64,000 nt of DNA, taken from Hydrogenophaga flava NBRC 102514. Its GTDB lineage: Bacteria > Pseudomonadota > Gammaproteobacteria > Burkholderiales > Burkholderiaceae_C. The stretch is taken from assembly GCF_001571145.1 (NCBI RefSeq), contig NZ_BCTF01000027.1:1-64000 (forward strand), written 5' to 3'. The notes beneath the pieces are model-generated. The model was not told where the DNA came from, ran no database searches, and was given only the letters and a program-made list of their open reading frames with translations. Shown one piece after another: positions 28,232 through 39,700 of this stretch (positions within the stretch are counted from its first letter, which is position 1; the number at the start of each line of letters is the position of its first letter). A program made the position numbers and the translations under genes.

Positions 28232-30133
28232 TCAGCCCTGGGGCAGGGTGAACGAAAAGGTCGCGCCCTGGCCGGGCCGGCTGTCGGCGCGCAGCACGCC
28301 GCCGTGGCGCTGCACGATGCGACGCGCTGTGGCCAGGCCAATGCCCAGGCCGGCGAACTCGTGCGGCTGGTGCAGGCGCTGGAAGGGCTGGAACAGCTTG
28401 CTGGCGCGCGCCATGTCGAAGCCCGCACCGTTGTCGGCCACGCAGTACTCTCGCACGCCGTCGACCACGCGGGAGAACACGCGGATGCGGGCCTTTGGCA
28501 CGGCGGCGGTGTACTTCCAGGCGTTGTTCAGCAGGTTCTGCATCAGCGCCTCGATCAGCGCCGGATCGGCCTGCACGAGCAGGTCGGGTTCGATCTCCCA
28601 TTCGACCGCGCGCTGCGGCTCGGCCACCGACAGCTCCTCGAAGATGCGGGTGGCGACGGCGCTCAGGTTCACGTTCTGGCGCTGTACCTCGCCGCGGGCG
28701 TATTGCGACAGCTTGAGCAGGCCGTCGATCAGCTCGCCCATCTTCTTGCTGGCGCCCATGATGCGGCCCAGGTGTTCCTCGCTGGCTGTGTCCAGGGTCG
28801 GGTTGTCTTCCCGCAGGGCCTGTGCGAAGCCGTTGATGATGCGCAGCGGTGAGCGCAGGTCGTGCGCCACCGCGTACGAGTAGCTTTCCAGCTCGTCGTA
28901 GGCGTCCCGCAGCGCGCGCGTGCGGTCGCGGATGCGCTGCTCCAGCGTGGCGTTGAGCTGCTGGAACTCCAGTTCAATGCGTTTGCGCTCGGTGATGTCC
29001 TGCGTCACGCCCAGCGCCCGGAGGGCTCGGCCGTGCGCGTCGCGCTCGAACTCCGCCTTCACCGAATGCCAGAACTCACGCCCGTCCAGAATGACCCGGT
29101 ACTCGATCTCGTAGGCCGCCTCTCCCTTGACAGCCTGCGGCCACAGTGCCATCACCCGCGGGCGGTCGTCCGGGTGAATCAGCTTCAGCATGTCGGTGAT
29201 CGCGTATTCGTTGGACGGAATCGAGAGGAACGATTCGCTCTTCGTGAGGCCGGTGATCCGGCCGATCTTCAGGTCGGCCTGCCAGGCAGCGATGTACGCC
29301 AGCTTCTGGGCCTGGTTCATGAGCTTCTGGCTGGTGCGCAGGGCTTCTTCCGCGGCCTTCTGGGCGCTGAGGTCCTGCACCACCGAAATGAGGTAGTCGG
29401 GCTCGCCGGTGGGCTTGCGCACCAGCGCCACCGTCAGCTGGACCCACACGATGTGGCCGTCCTTGTGGCGGTAGCGCTTTTCCAGCGTGTAGCTGGAACG
29501 CGCGCCGGCCAGCAGCTCGTCGAGCATGCGCAGGTCCGGGCCGATGTCTTCGGGGATGGTGATGTCCTGAAAGCTCAGATGGACCAGTTCGTCCTTGCTG
29601 TAGCCGACCATGCGGCAGAAGGTCTGGTTGGCACGCAGCAGCCGGCCTGTGGTGTCGACGTGTGTGATACCAGAAGCCGCGTGTTCGAAGGTGTCCAGGA
29701 AGTGCTGCTGCGCCAGCCGGATCTGCCGGTCAGCTGCACGCAGCTGCCGGTTGCGCGACTGCATCAGCGAAATCGCACCGACCACCACCAGCTGGGTGAG
29801 CAGGTGCCAGGTGTTGAGCCAGAAGGCTTCCTCCAAGTTCTCGAACGCGAAGGACCCGTAGGGCGGCACCATGAAGAAGTTGACCAGCAGCATGCCCAGC
29901 AAGACGCTGAGCAATCCGGGGCCGAGGCCGCCATACAGGGCCGAAAGCGCCACCGCGAGTGCAGGGGTGATGAAGCGCCCGCCGGAGTCGGCCGGCGCCA
30001 GCGCCATGCGCGCCCATACCGCCAGCAGCGTCAGCACAATGGCGATTCCATAGCGCAGCCAGGCCGGGTGGTCGGCCCAGTCGGGATTGGCACGGCCGGC
30101 GTTGGCCGTGTGTTGGGTGGACACAGCGCTCAT
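28232..30133 (-). CDS. Membrane PAS-domain sensor histidine kinase (DUF4118-type N-terminus)
   Basis: 633 residues. The N-terminus has a DUF4118-like four-helix membrane module (YGGLGPGLLSVLLGMLLVNFF) as in KdpD. Two PAS domains follow (FEHAASGITHVDTTGRLLRANQ with KRYRHKDGHIVWVQL; then a PAS_3 with IHPDDRPRVMALW). HisKA has YSYAVAHDLRSPL (phospho-His), and the HATPase has NLLNNAWKYT, DNGAGFDM and GLGIGLATARRI. No response regulator is adjacent, so its partner is encoded elsewhere. Confidence 0.92.
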   Translation of the reverse strand: MSAVSTQHTANAGRANPDWADHPAWLRYGIAIVLTLLAVWARMALAPADSGGRFITPALAVALSALYGGLGPGLLSVLLGMLLVNFFMVPPYGSFAFENLEEAFWLNTWHLLTQLVVVGAISLMQSRNRQLRAADRQIRLAQQHFLDTFEHAASGITHVDTTGRLLRANQTFCRMVGYSKDELVHLSFQDITIPEDIGPDLRMLDELLAGARSSYTLEKRYRHKDGHIVWVQLTVALVRKPTGEPDYLISVVQDLSAQKAAEEALRTSQKLMNQAQKLAYIAAWQADLKIGRITGLTKSESFLSIPSNEYAITDMLKLIHPDDRPRVMALWPQAVKGEAAYEIEYRVILDGREFWHSVKAEFERDAHGRALRALGVTQDITERKRIELEFQQLNATLEQRIRDRTRALRDAYDELESYSYAVAHDLRSPLRIINGFAQALREDNPTLDTASEEHLGRIMGASKKMGELIDGLLKLSQYARGEVQRQNVNLSAVATRIFEELSVAEPQRAVEWEIEPDLLVQADPALIEALMQNLLNNAWKYTAAVPKARIRVFSRVVDGVREYCVADNGAGFDMARASKLFQPFQRLHQPHEFAGLGIGLATARRIVQRHGGVLRADSRPGQGATFSFTLPQG

Positions 30134-30167
30134 GGTGCTGGCAGCATCCTACCCCCGGCGCCCGCGT

Positions 30168-31022
30168 TCAAGCGCCGGAATTGGCCGGATTTTTCAGAGC
30201 TTGCAGGCAGGCGTCGATGGCCGCTGCGGTCTCGTGCGGGCGCTCCATGGGGAACAGGTGGCTGCCCGGCAGCATGCGCAGGCGCTCGGGATGGGGCCCC
30301 ACGAGCTTGCGCGTCATGACCATGCCGACCTGCTTCATCTCCTGCGATTCGTGGCCACCGAGGAAACCCACGGGGCACTGCAGCGGATGGCGCCGCAGCA
30401 GGCGGTCGAGGTTGTGGGGCAGGGTGTTGTAGATCGCAGTCTCGATGTCGCGGTTGAAGGCCAGCACGCGGCGCGGCCCCTGTGGTGTGGTGGCGTCCAG
30501 CGTGCCGTGTTCAATGTAGTCGCGCAGCACCTGGGGTTCCCAGGCGGCGAAGGCCTTCTTGCGGGCAAAGTGGTCGAAAGCGGCCTGCGCGTCGGGCCAG
30601 CTGTGGCGGCGGATGCGGCTGATCTTGCCGGGCGAGATCGATCCCACCAGCTGCGTGCGCTTAGCCAGTTCCAGCGCCCGCGCCCGCCAGCCGCCCAGCA
30701 CCGGCGAGTCGATCAGCAGCACGCCCTGCACGCCGTGGCCGCCCAGTTGCGGGTGGCGCGCGGCGCACATGAGGCTCAGGAAGCCGCCCAGCGAGTGCCC
30801 GACCAGCCAGGCCGGCTTGCCATGCTTCTCGATTTCAGGGCCGGCGAAGTCGGCCAGCTGCTGCACCAGGTGCGGCCAGTTGCTGGTGACCGGGTACTTC
30901 GGGTCGTGACCGAACTTCTCCACCGCGCGCACCGCGTGGCCGCGCGCCCGCAGCGACTTGAACAGCACCGCGTAGGTGCTGGCCGGGAAGCTGTTGGCGT
31001 GGGAGAAGACGATCAGGGACAT
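30168..31022 (-). CDS. Alpha/beta-hydrolase fold protein
   Basis: 284 residues, no signal peptide. LIVFSHANSFPASTY at the N-terminus is the HG-like oxyanion loop; VGHSLGGFLSL is the nucleophile elbow (GxSxG); LPGSHLFPMERP carries the C-terminal His. Cytoplasmic esterase or epoxide-hydrolase-like; substrate not predictable. The start abuts the stop of the Anbu-type gene (they share position 31022), so both are probably co-transcribed with mutS. Confidence 0.85.
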   Translation of the reverse strand: MSLIVFSHANSFPASTYAVLFKSLRARGHAVRAVEKFGHDPKYPVTSNWPHLVQQLADFAGPEIEKHGKPAWLVGHSLGGFLSLMCAARHPQLGGHGVQGVLLIDSPVLGGWRARALELAKRTQLVGSISPGKISRIRRHSWPDAQAAFDHFARKKAFAAWEPQVLRDYIEHGTLDATTPQGPRRVLAFNRDIETAIYNTLPHNLDRLLRRHPLQCPVGFLGGHESQEMKQVGMVMTRKLVGPHPERLRMLPGSHLFPMERPHETAAAIDACLQALKNPANSGA

Positions 31023-31849
31023 CAGATCAGCTTCTCTTTCGAGTTCGTGATCTTCTTGAGCGGCTGGCTGCGCGTGCTGCAACCCATCAGCGGCACATTC
31101 GTCGGCGCCCCGTCCCAGGCCGGATGCTCGATGGCGTCGAACACCTCGCGCAGCTTCTGGCCCCAGGTGTTGCGCACCATGCGGAAGTAGGGGTTGTTCT
31201 CGTCGATGCAGGTGATCCGGTCGGTCTTGAGCGTGTCGACCTCGTAGACCACCAGATCGAGTGGCAGTCCCACCGACAGGTTGGACTTGAGCGTGCTGTC
31301 CATCGACACCAGCGCGCACTTGGCCGCCTCGTCCAGCGGGGTGTCGGGTGTGATCACGCGGTCCAGCACGGGTTTGCCGTACTTGGATTCGCCGATCTGG
31401 AAGAACGGCGTCTCGGGCGTGGCCTCGATGAAGTTGCCGGCCGAATAGACCTGGAACAGTCGCATGCCCTCGTTGCCGATCTGGCCGCCAAAAATCATGG
31501 AGACGTTGAACTCGACGCCCGCGCGCTTGAGCGCCTCGCCATCGCGTTCGAACACATGCCGCACAGCCGAGCCGAGCACGCGCGCGGCGTCGAACATGCT
31601 CTTGGCGTTCCAGATGGTGATCGGATCGCCGCCCTCGTGGTCGGCCAGCTGCTCGACCTGCAGGATCTCGCGCACCGACTGCGAGATGCTCAGGTTGCCG
31701 GCCGAGAGCAGGCACATGAAGCGGTCGCCCGGCTTCTCGTAGACGATCATCTTGCGGAAGGTGCTGATCTGGTCCAGGCCCGCGTTGGTGCGGGAGTCGG
31801 AGAGGAACACCAGTCCGGCCTTGAGTTTGACGGCGACGCAGTAGGTCAT
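31022..31849 (-). CDS. Proteasome-type peptidase, Anbu/BPH-like (COG3484)
   Basis: 275 residues. Begins [24 protein letters not shown]: removal of Met exposes Thr2, the expected N-terminal nucleophile, and SDSRT holds the conserved Asp of Ntn hydrolases. Matches the ancestral HslV/20S-beta relatives called Anbu or predicted proteasome-type protease. Anbu genes are often next to transglutaminase, alpha-E and ATP-grasp genes; none is here, only an alpha/beta hydrolase and mutS. Activity and substrates of this family remain poorly known. Confidence 0.88.
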   Translation of the reverse strand: MTYCVAVKLKAGLVFLSDSRTNAGLDQISTFRKMIVYEKPGDRFMCLLSAGNLSISQSVREILQVEQLADHEGGDPITIWNAKSMFDAARVLGSAVRHVFERDGEALKRAGVEFNVSMIFGGQIGNEGMRLFQVYSAGNFIEATPETPFFQIGESKYGKPVLDRVITPDTPLDEAAKCALVSMDSTLKSNLSVGLPLDLVVYEVDTLKTDRITCIDENNPYFRMVRNTWGQKLREVFDAIEHPAWDGAPTNVPLMGCSTRSQPLKKITNSKEKLI

Positions 31850-34446
31850 GGTTTCGTGGCGAGTTTTTTGAGGGCGTAGAGCTGGTCCAGCGCTTCGCGC
31901 GGGCTCAGCACATCGGGGTCGATGGCGGCCAGCGCGGCCAGCACCGGGGGCGTTTCGGGTTCGGGCGGGGCCGGCGGTGGTGCAAACAGGTCCACCTGCA
32001 CGCGGCTGCTTTCGCTGTGCGCTTCCAGCGCGGCCAGCGCGTGTTTCGCGTGCTGCACCACCGCACCGGGCACGCCGGCCAGGCGCGCGACCTGGATGCC
32101 GTAGCTGCGGCTGGCCGGGCCGGGCTCGATCTGGTGCAGGAAGACGATGCCGCTCTTGCCGCCACCTTCGACGGCGCTGACGTGCACGTTGACCGCGCCA
32201 TGGTGGGTGGCGGGGAATTCGGTGAGCTCGAAGTAGTGGGTGGCGAAGAGGGTGAAGCAGCGCGCCTTGTCGTGCAGGTGGGCGGCGATGCCGCCGGCCA
32301 GTGCCAGGCCGTCGAAGGTGGAGGTGCCGCGGCCGATCTCGTCCATCAGCACCAGACTTTGTGGTGACGCGGCGTGCAGGATCTGAGCGGCCTCGGTCAT
32401 CTCGACCATGAAGGTGGACTGCGCGTTGGCCAGGTCGTCCGCCGCACCGATGCGGGTGTGGATGGCGTCGATGGGCCCCAGGCGGCAGCTGGTGGCGGGC
32501 ACGTAGCTGCCCATGCTGGCCAGCAGCACGATGACGGCCACTTGGCGCATGTAGGTGCTCTTGCCGCCCATGTTGGGGCCGGTGATGACCTGCATGCGCT
32601 GCTTGCCGCCGAGCACGGTGTCGTTGGCGATGAAGCTGCCGCCGGTGGTCTCCTGCAGGCGCGCTTCGACGACCGGATGGCGGCCACCGCGGATTTCGAT
32701 GCAGGGCTCTGGGGTGAAGGTCGGCTCGGTCCAGTTCAGCGTCAGCGAACGCTCGGCCAGGGCGCACAGCGCGTCCAGCGCCGCCATGGCGCGGGCCAGG
32801 CGGGTGAGCGGGTCGATGAAGGTCTGCAGTGCGTCCAGCAGGTGGTCGTACAGCCACTTCTCGCGCGCCAGTGCCCGTTCCTGGGCCGACAGAGCCTTGT
32901 CCTCGAAGGCCTTGAGTTCGGGGGTGATGAAGCGCTCGGCGTTCTTGAGGGTCTGGCGGCGCCGGTAGTCGTCGGGCACCTTGTCCAGCTGGCCCTGCGT
33001 GACCTCGATGTAGAAGCCGTGCACCTTGTTGAACTGCACGCGCAGGTTGGCGATGCCGGTGCGCGCGCGTTCGCGGGTTTCCAGGTCGATCAGGAAACCG
33101 TCGCAGTTGGTCTGGATGGCGCGCAACTCGTCCAGCTCGGCGTCGAAGCCGTCGGCGATCACGCCGCCGTCGCGCACCAGCGCGGCCGGTTCGGGTGCGA
33201 TGGCCTGTGCCAGCAGCTCGGCGCAGCCGGCGGGCGGGGTCAGGTCGGCGGCGATGCGCGCCAGCAGGGCGGGCGGTGTGGCGCCCAGGCCGGCAGCCAG
33301 CCCGCGAGACAACTGCTGCGAGCGGGCCAGCGTGGCCGTCAGCCCCACCAGCTCGCGCGGGCGCACCTGGCGCAGGGCGGTGCGGGCGGTGATGCGTTCG
33401 ACGTCGCTCGATCTCTTGAGCTCAGCTCGCAGGCTTTGCCACAGCCCGCCGCGCAGCAGGCCGATGGCGGCCAGCCGCTCACGCGCCTGCGTGCGCTCGC
33501 GGCGCGGCTCCAGCAGCCAGCTGCGCAGCGCCCGGCTGCCCATGCCGGTGTGGCAGGTGTCCAGCAGCGAAAACAGCGTCGGGCTGGTCTCGCCGCGCAG
33601 CGTGTGCGTGAGTTCGAGGTTGCGCCGCGTGTTGACCGGCAGGTCGATCAGCTCCCCGCTGCGCGCCACCTGCAGGCTCTTGATGTGGGTGAGCGCGCGG
33701 CCCTGGGTGTGCTCGGCGTAGGCCAGCAGCGCGGCGGCGGCGGCGTGCGCGTCCTTGAGCTCCTGGGCGTCCCAGGCGCCCAGGCTGGCGGCCTGCAGCT
33801 GTTCCAGCAGCTTGCGCTCACCCAGCCCGGCATCGAAGGCCCAGGCCGGCCGCACCACGGCCACGCAGCGGGCGCCGCTGGGCAGGGGCTGGGCGCTGAT
33901 CTGTTGCAGCGACTTCTCGAATGTGGGCGTGACCTCGGCGCTGTAGAGCACCTCGCCGGGGCCCACGCGGGCGATCCAGTCGGCCAGTTCGTCGCTGGCG
34001 CACTGGGCCAGGAACACGATGCCCTGTGTGACCGACAGCCAGGCCAGGCCCAGGCCGGTGCGGGCGCCGGGGTGCACCGCCATCACCAGGGCCTCGGTCT
34101 TGTCGGACAGCAGCTCGGTGTCGGTCAGGGTGCCGGGCGTGACCACCCGCACCACCTTGCGCTCGACCGGCCCCTTGGCGGTGGCCACGTCGCCCACCTG
34201 TTCGGCGATGGCGACCGACTCGCCCAGCTTGATCAGCCGTGCCAGATAGCTCTCAACAGAGTGGAAGGGCACACCCGCCATGACGACCGGTTCGCCGGCC
34301 GACTGGCCGCGCTGCGTGAGGGTGATGTCCAGCAGCCGCGCGGCCTTTTCCGCGTCGGCGTAGAACATCTCGTAGAAGTCGCCCATGCGGTAGAACAGCA
34401 GCGTGTCGGGGTGCCCGGCCTTGAGGGCCAGGTACTGCTGCATCAT
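31846..34446 (-). CDS. mutS: DNA mismatch repair protein
   Basis: Recognises mismatches and small loops and recruits MutL. About 866 residues. The N-terminal mismatch-binding motif is intact ([11 protein letters not shown]); the ATPase has Walker [26 protein letters not shown] (Walker B/signature) and FATHYFEL. Start taken at ATG 34446 ([13 protein letters not shown]); a TTG ten codons upstream (TAPLDAHTP...) is an alternative and neither has a good ribosome site. The stop overlaps the Anbu-type start by 4 bases. Confidence 0.96.
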   Translation of the reverse strand: MMQQYLALKAGHPDTLLFYRMGDFYEMFYADAEKAARLLDITLTQRGQSAGEPVVMAGVPFHSVESYLARLIKLGESVAIAEQVGDVATAKGPVERKVVRVVTPGTLTDTELLSDKTEALVMAVHPGARTGLGLAWLSVTQGIVFLAQCASDELADWIARVGPGEVLYSAEVTPTFEKSLQQISAQPLPSGARCVAVVRPAWAFDAGLGERKLLEQLQAASLGAWDAQELKDAHAAAAALLAYAEHTQGRALTHIKSLQVARSGELIDLPVNTRRNLELTHTLRGETSPTLFSLLDTCHTGMGSRALRSWLLEPRRERTQARERLAAIGLLRGGLWQSLRAELKRSSDVERITARTALRQVRPRELVGLTATLARSQQLSRGLAAGLGATPPALLARIAADLTPPAGCAELLAQAIAPEPAALVRDGGVIADGFDAELDELRAIQTNCDGFLIDLETRERARTGIANLRVQFNKVHGFYIEVTQGQLDKVPDDYRRRQTLKNAERFITPELKAFEDKALSAQERALAREKWLYDHLLDALQTFIDPLTRLARAMAALDALCALAERSLTLNWTEPTFTPEPCIEIRGGRHPVVEARLQETTGGSFIANDTVLGGKQRMQVITGPNMGGKSTYMRQVAVIVLLASMGSYVPATSCRLGPIDAIHTRIGAADDLANAQSTFMVEMTEAAQILHAASPQSLVLMDEIGRGTSTFDGLALAGGIAAHLHDKARCFTLFATHYFELTEFPATHHGAVNVHVSAVEGGGKSGIVFLHQIEPGPASRSYGIQVARLAGVPGAVVQHAKHALAALEAHSESSRVQVDLFAPPPAPPEPETPPVLAALAAIDPDVLSPREALDQLYALKKLATKP

Positions 34447-34597
34447 GGGGGTGTGGGCGTCCAGCGGGGCGGTCAAGGCAAGTCCGGGAAACAGTGCACA
34501 AAAGCGACTTACTTTAGCAGTTCGGGGTCTTCCCCCGGTGCGACCCTGTGACCCACAATGGACCATTCCTCGTCTGCCAAGCCCTGTCTTTTTGAAC

Positions 34598-37500
34598 ATG
34601 CCGACCCCCAGTGCGTACCCGTCCGGAACCGGTTTGTCCGCTGCGGCCATGCCTCTTCCGTTCGAGCAGATGTTCGAAGACGCCCCGTTCGCTGTCTCGC
34701 TCTCGCGGCGGGCGGACGGACGCCTGGTGGCGGTCAACCAGGCCTGGGAAGCGCTTTCCGGCGTCGCCCGTGACCAGGCCATCGGGCACACCACCGTCGA
34801 ACTGGGGCTGTGGACCGACGCCACCCAACGCCAGGCCTATCTCGAGTCGCTCAAGGAGCAGGACAAACCCCGTTGCACGGTGATGATCGACGGCCGGGCG
34901 CGCCACCTGCGTCTGCACACCTCGGTGCTCGGCGGGGGCGAGCTGCTGCTGGTTTACCTGCTGGACATCAGCCATGAGGTGGCGTCCGAACTGGAGCGCG
35001 ACCAGGCCCAGAAGGAGCTGCGGGCCGCCAACCTGGACCTGCAGCACAAGGTGGAGCTGCATGCGGCCATCGAGCGGCTGGCCATGGTGGGGCACTGGAT
35101 CAACTCTGCGAACGAGGCCTCGGTGAACTTCTCGCCCGGGTTGTTCGAGATCACCGGCCTCACACCAGCGGCTGTGGTGGCGCGTTCCGAAGGCCGTGGC
35201 GGCATCCATCCCGACGACATGCCGGCCTGGCTGGAGGCCCGTGCGGCGCGCGACGGGCGCGAGCTGGATTTCCGGTGGACCCGGCCGGATGGCGCGGTGC
35301 GCTGGCTGCGCACCCGCATCAGCCAGACCTCCGTCAAAGGCATCCCTCAGACCGACTTCGGCGTGGTGCAGGACATCACGGCCCAGCGCGAGGCCATCGA
35401 CGCCCATGTGCAGCAGCTGAAGTTGCTGCAGCAGATCACGGCCCGCGTGCCCGGTGTGGTGTTCCAGTCGCGCATGCCGCTGAAGGGCTGGGGCAGCTTC
35501 GAGTTCGTCAGCGACATGGTGCGCGACCTGTTCGACCTGACGCCCGAGCAGCTGTACCAGGACGGACGCATCCTCTTCAGCCGGGTGCACGCGGACGACC
35601 AGCAGGCCATGGCCCAATCCATCTGGGAGTCCACGACCCGGCTGACGCTCTGGCGAATGGCGTTCCGGGTCAACCACCCGGACAAGGGCATGCGCTGGTT
35701 TAGTGCGGAAGGCCTGCCGCAGGCGCAACCGGATGGCTCGGTGCTGTGGCACGGCTACGTCCACGATGTGACCGAGACCCGCCAGGCCGCGCAGGCACTC
35801 GACCGGCAGCACCGGATGCTGGACGCCGTGCGGCAGGCGCAGGCGGCCTACATCGAGGCGGACGACAAGCGGCAGGCGTTTGAAGGGCTGCTCAAGGCCT
35901 TTCTGTCGGTGACGGACAGCGCCTACGGCTTTGTGGGCGAGGTGCTGTACGACCATCAAGGCCGGCCCTACCTCAAGACCCATGCGATCACCGACATCTC
36001 CTGGGACGAGGCCTCGCGGCGCATGTTTGCCGAACAGATGGACTCGGGCATGGAGTTCCGCAACCTGAAGACCTTGTTCGGGCACGCGCTGCTGACGGGT
36101 GAAACCGTGCTCAGCAACCACCCGGAAACCGACGCGCGCCGCGGCGGGCTGCCGCACGGCCACCCGCCCATGACTTCGTTTCTGGGGATTCCGCTGGAAG
36201 TCGGTGGCCGGCTGATCGCCATGGTGGGTCTGGCCAACGCCACCGACGGCTACCGCGAAAATGACATTGAGTTCCTGCAGCCGCTGCTGGGCACGGTGCG
36301 CCAGCTGGTGCTGGCCCGGCGCGGGCACGAGGAGCGCCAGCGCTCCCGCCAGCAGCTGCAGGCCACCAGCGCCCTGCTGGCCGACAAGACCTCGGCCCTG
36401 CAGGTCACGCTCGACACCATGAGCCAGGGCCTGTCCAAGATGGACGCCCAGGGGCGGGTGACCGTCTACAACCGGCGCCTGCTGGAGATGCTCGACCTGC
36501 CCGACGAGCTGATGTCCCGGCAGCCCACGCAGGACGAGGTGGTGGCCTACCAGAGCGCGCGGGGCGACTTTGGTCCGAACTGCGAACTGGTGGAATCCCA
36601 TGCACGCCGGTACGTCGAGGAGGATGCCGGTCCGGTGCCGGGCCGCTACATGCGCCGCACCACCGATGGCCGTGCACTGGAGATCCGCACGCGGCCGCTG
36701 CCCGACGGCGGCCTGGTGCGCACCTACTCGGATGTCACCTCCTACATCGAGGTCGAAGAGGCGCTGAGAGACGAGCGCCAGCGCCTGGAGTGGGTGCTGG
36801 AGGCCACCGGCCCCGGCATCTGGGAACTCGACATCGCCACCGGGCTCACGCTCTACAGCGACCGCTGGGCGGGCCTGCTGGGCTACCGCCTGGACGAACT
36901 GCAACCGCCCACGCGCGAGACCTGGCAGTCGCTCGTGCACCCCGACGACCTGGTCCGGGCGCAGTCGCTGCTGCAGGCCCACCTGCGCGGCGGGACACCG
37001 GTCTACGACTGCGACCTGCGCATGCGCCACAAAAGGGGCTCGTGGCTCTGGTTCAACGACCGGGGCCGGGTGCACCGGCGCGACCAGGACGGTCGGCCTC
37101 TGTACATGTCGGGCACGCTGCTGGACATCCATGAACGGGTCACGGCGCAGGAGGAGGTGCGCGCGCTCAACGCCAGCCTGGAGCGGCGCGTGGCCGAGCG
37201 CACCGCCGAGCTGGAGCGCTCGATGCGCGACATGGAGGTGATCTCGTACTCCATCGCCCACGACCTGCGGGCACCGCTGCGCTCGGTCAACGGGTTCGCG
37301 TCGCTCGTCGGCGAATCCGACGGCGAACGCCTGAGCCCCGAAGGGCGGCTGATGTTCGAGCGCATCGTCGGTGCGTCGCGCAACATGGGGCAGATGATCA
37401 CGGACATGCTGGAGCTGCTGCGCGTGGTGCGGGTCGAGATCGAGCCGGTGTCGGTCGACATGAACGCGCTGGCCCGTTCGGTGGCCGAGGCGCTGGAGCC

Positions 37501-37885
37501 CGGTGTGCCCCACGCCAGGGTGCAACTGCATTCCCTGCCACGGGTGATGGGCGATGCCAAGCTGCTGCGCCAGCTGCTGTCCAACCTGCTGGACAACGCG
37601 CTGAAGTACTCGCGCCACCTGGACGCGCCGGTGATCGAACTGGGCTTCGAACCCGCGCGCCGGGCGTTCTACCTCCGGGACAACGGCATGGGCTTCGACA
37701 TGGCGCACGCCCAGAAGCTGTTCGGCCTGTTCCAGCGCCTGCACGCCGGAGCCAACGCGCCGGGCGGGACTGGTGTGGGGCTGGCCATCGTGGCGCGCAC
37801 GCTGGAGCGACACGGCGGCCGCATCTGGGCCGAGGCCCGGCCGGGCCATGGGGCCACCTTCTGGTGGACCCTGCCGATGGACTGA
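34598..37885 (+). CDS. Multi-PAS/GAF sensor histidine kinase
   Basis: About 1095 residues from ATG 34598; a later ATG near 34649 is possible. No membrane segment, so cytoplasmic. Domains in order: PAS (about 17-120), PAS_3 (150-260, with [12 protein letters not shown]), a third PAS (265-390), GAF (about 395-560, [21 protein letters not shown]), PAS_7 (590-720, [16 protein letters not shown]), PAS_3 (725-840), HisKA with [14 protein letters not shown] and HATPase with [10 protein letters not shown] and [12 protein letters not shown]. Related in its kinase core to the gene at 28232-30133. No receiver or regulator gene adjacent. Divergent from mutS. Confidence 0.9.
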   Translation: MPTPSAYPSGTGLSAAAMPLPFEQMFEDAPFAVSLSRRADGRLVAVNQAWEALSGVARDQAIGHTTVELGLWTDATQRQAYLESLKEQDKPRCTVMIDGRARHLRLHTSVLGGGELLLVYLLDISHEVASELERDQAQKELRAANLDLQHKVELHAAIERLAMVGHWINSANEASVNFSPGLFEITGLTPAAVVARSEGRGGIHPDDMPAWLEARAARDGRELDFRWTRPDGAVRWLRTRISQTSVKGIPQTDFGVVQDITAQREAIDAHVQQLKLLQQITARVPGVVFQSRMPLKGWGSFEFVSDMVRDLFDLTPEQLYQDGRILFSRVHADDQQAMAQSIWESTTRLTLWRMAFRVNHPDKGMRWFSAEGLPQAQPDGSVLWHGYVHDVTETRQAAQALDRQHRMLDAVRQAQAAYIEADDKRQAFEGLLKAFLSVTDSAYGFVGEVLYDHQGRPYLKTHAITDISWDEASRRMFAEQMDSGMEFRNLKTLFGHALLTGETVLSNHPETDARRGGLPHGHPPMTSFLGIPLEVGGRLIAMVGLANATDGYRENDIEFLQPLLGTVRQLVLARRGHEERQRSRQQLQATSALLADKTSALQVTLDTMSQGLSKMDAQGRVTVYNRRLLEMLDLPDELMSRQPTQDEVVAYQSARGDFGPNCELVESHARRYVEEDAGPVPGRYMRRTTDGRALEIRTRPLPDGGLVRTYSDVTSYIEVEEALRDERQRLEWVLEATGPGIWELDIATGLTLYSDRWAGLLGYRLDELQPPTRETWQSLVHPDDLVRAQSLLQAHLRGGTPVYDCDLRMRHKRGSWLWFNDRGRVHRRDQDGRPLYMSGTLLDIHERVTAQEEVRALNASLERRVAERTAELERSMRDMEVISYSIAHDLRAPLRSVNGFASLVGESDGERLSPEGRLMFERIVGASRNMGQMITDMLELLRVVRVEIEPVSVDMNALARSVAEALEPGVPHARVQLHSLPRVMGDAKLLRQLLSNLLDNALKYSRHLDAPVIELGFEPARRAFYLRDNGMGFDMAHAQKLFGLFQRLHAGANAPGGTGVGLAIVARTLERHGGRIWAEARPGHGATFWWTLPMD

Positions 37886-37892
37886 GGCCCGG

Positions 37893-38801
37893 TCAGAACG
37901 GTGCGGAGGGCTCTGCGGGCGGGGTGTCTTCGCTCGCGGCTTCCGGGGTCTTGGCAACCGCCTGCCGCACCGAAGCCTTGTCGCCGGCGCTGGCGAACTT
38001 GCTGTACTTGCCGGTCAGGCCCACCAGTTGGCCGTAGATGCGCGGGCTGGCAGCCAGGCACTCGCGCTGCTCCAGGAAGTCGGCCTCGCCGGTGAAGTTG
38101 CCGATCAGGCCGCCGGCCTCGGTCACCAGCAGCGCGCCCGCGGCCACGTCCCAGGGCGAGAGGCCCATCTCGAAGAAGCCGTCGGAGAAACCAGCCGCCA
38201 CATAGGCCAGGTCCAGCGCGGCGGAGCCGGGGCGGCGCACACCGGCGCAGCGGGGCATCACGTCGGCCAGCATCTGCAGGTAGGTCTGGAAAGTGTCGCC
38301 CGGGCGGAACGGGAAGCCGGTGGAGATCAGGCAGTCGCGCAGCGTGGTGCGCTTGGCGACGCGGATGCGCCGGTCGTTGAGGTAGGCGCCGCGGCCCTTG
38401 GTTGCGCAGAACAGGTCGTTGCGGGTCGGGTCGTAGACCACGGCCTGCTCGATGCGGCCGTTCACCATGAGCGCGATGCTCACGCAGTAGACCGGGAAGC
38501 CGTGGATGAAGTTGGTGGTGCCGTCCAGCGGATCGATGATCCAGACGTGGTTCTTGTCGCGGCCCTTGCCTTCGCGTCGTCCGGATTCTTCGGCCCAGAT
38601 GCCGTGGTCTGGGTAGGCCGTCAGCAGGGTCTCGATGATCGCGGCCTCCGCCGCATGGTCGATCTCGGTGACGAAATCGTTGGTCTGCTTGGTGGTCACG
38701 CGCACGGCTTCGACATCGAGGGCGGCGCGGTTGATGATGGCGCCGGCGGCGCGGGCGGCCTTGATGGCCACGTTCAGCATGGGGTGGAGGTTGGACGACA
38801 T
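37893..38801 (-). CDS. suhB: Inositol-1-monophosphatase family protein
   Basis: 302 residues. Metal-site blocks: E71-E72 in WAEESG, D90-P-L-D93-G-T-T in [17 protein letters not shown], and SPWDVAAG near the C-terminus. In proteobacteria SuhB hydrolyses inositol monophosphate and also takes part in rRNA transcription antitermination complexes. The C-terminal 30 residues are an Ala/Pro/Glu-rich extension. Divergent from trmJ. Confidence 0.93.
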   Translation of the reverse strand: MSSNLHPMLNVAIKAARAAGAIINRAALDVEAVRVTTKQTNDFVTEIDHAAEAAIIETLLTAYPDHGIWAEESGRREGKGRDKNHVWIIDPLDGTTNFIHGFPVYCVSIALMVNGRIEQAVVYDPTRNDLFCATKGRGAYLNDRRIRVAKRTTLRDCLISTGFPFRPGDTFQTYLQMLADVMPRCAGVRRPGSAALDLAYVAAGFSDGFFEMGLSPWDVAAGALLVTEAGGLIGNFTGEADFLEQRECLAASPRIYGQLVGLTGKYSKFASAGDKASVRQAVAKTPEAASEDTPPAEPSAPF

Positions 38802-38919
38802 GAATTGTGTTCCTTGACGGCGCCGCAGGAAGCGGCCGTGGGCAGGGGGGAAGAGCGGGAGTGCGGTGCCCGGCAATGCGGGCGGCGACAATACCCGGCA
38901 TTTTACCGGCTCACCCGAC

Positions 38920-39669
38920 ATGCGCACCCGTTTCATCCTGATCCAGACCAGCCACGCCGGCAATGTGGGCGGCGCCGCCCGTGCCATGAAGGTGATGGGC
39001 TTCGATGATCTGGTGCTGGTGGCGCCGCGCTGGCCGAACGTGCTGCGCAAGGAAGAAACCATCCAGCGCGCCAGCGGCGCCAACGATGTGCTGGCCAGGG
39101 CGCGCATCGTCCAGACCCTGGACGAGGCGCTGGACGGTGTGAGCCACCTCTGTGCCACGGCCATGACGCCGCGCGACTTCGGCCCGCCCACGCGGGCCCC
39201 GCGCGAGCACTTCGCGCAGTTCCTGGCCGACGCCGCCGCACCGGACGCGGTGCAGCCCGAAGGCGTGGCCTTCCTGTTCGGGTCGGAGCGCTTCGGCATG
39301 CGCAACGAGGACGTCTACCGCTGCCACGCCTGCCTGTCGATCCCCACCAGCGAGGGGTTCGGCTCGCTCAACCTGGCCGCCGCGGTGCAGCTGATCGCCT
39401 ACGACTGGCGCCAGGCGCTGGGCGGTTTTGCGCTGCCGCCGGCCACGCCCGAGCGCCCGGCCGCCGATGCGGCGGCGGTGGCCGGCATGCTGGGCCACCT
39501 GGAGCAGGCGCTGGTGGCGGTCGATTTCCTCGACCCGGCCGCGCCCAAGAAGCTGATGCCGCGGCTGAACGCCCTGTTCAACCGCGCGCAACCGACGCCG
39601 GAGGAAATCCACATCCTGCGCGGTGTCGCCAAGGCCATGCTGCAGACGGCCGAGCGTGCGAAGCGCTAG
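38920..39669 (+). CDS. trmJ: tRNA (cytidine/uridine-2'-O-)-methyltransferase TrmJ-like
   Basis: Methylates the 2'-OH of nucleotide 32 in several tRNAs, using SAM. 249 residues of the SPOUT class with the knot motifs [28 protein letters not shown] and [17 protein letters not shown]. Divergent from suhB, the same pairing as in E. coli. ATG 38920 begins the homology ([12 protein letters not shown]). Confidence 0.93.
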   Translation: MRTRFILIQTSHAGNVGGAARAMKVMGFDDLVLVAPRWPNVLRKEETIQRASGANDVLARARIVQTLDEALDGVSHLCATAMTPRDFGPPTRAPREHFAQFLADAAAPDAVQPEGVAFLFGSERFGMRNEDVYRCHACLSIPTSEGFGSLNLAAAVQLIAYDWRQALGGFALPPATPERPAADAAAVAGMLGHLEQALVAVDFLDPAAPKKLMPRLNALFNRAQPTPEEIHILRGVAKAMLQTAERAKR

Positions 39670-39700
39670 ACTGGCCGACCCTTTACATACCCCCGGCTCC

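Noticed and set aside
30168..31715. Extended 515-codon version of the alpha/beta hydrolase
   Set aside because: The upstream part is an out-of-frame reading of the Anbu-like gene; the true start is ATG 31022.
32374..37957. Plus-strand frame opposite mutS (725 codons) and minus-strand frame opposite the PAS kinase (1147 codons)
   Set aside because: Low-complexity translations without domain motifs; the opposite strand holds intact mutS and a multi-domain kinase.
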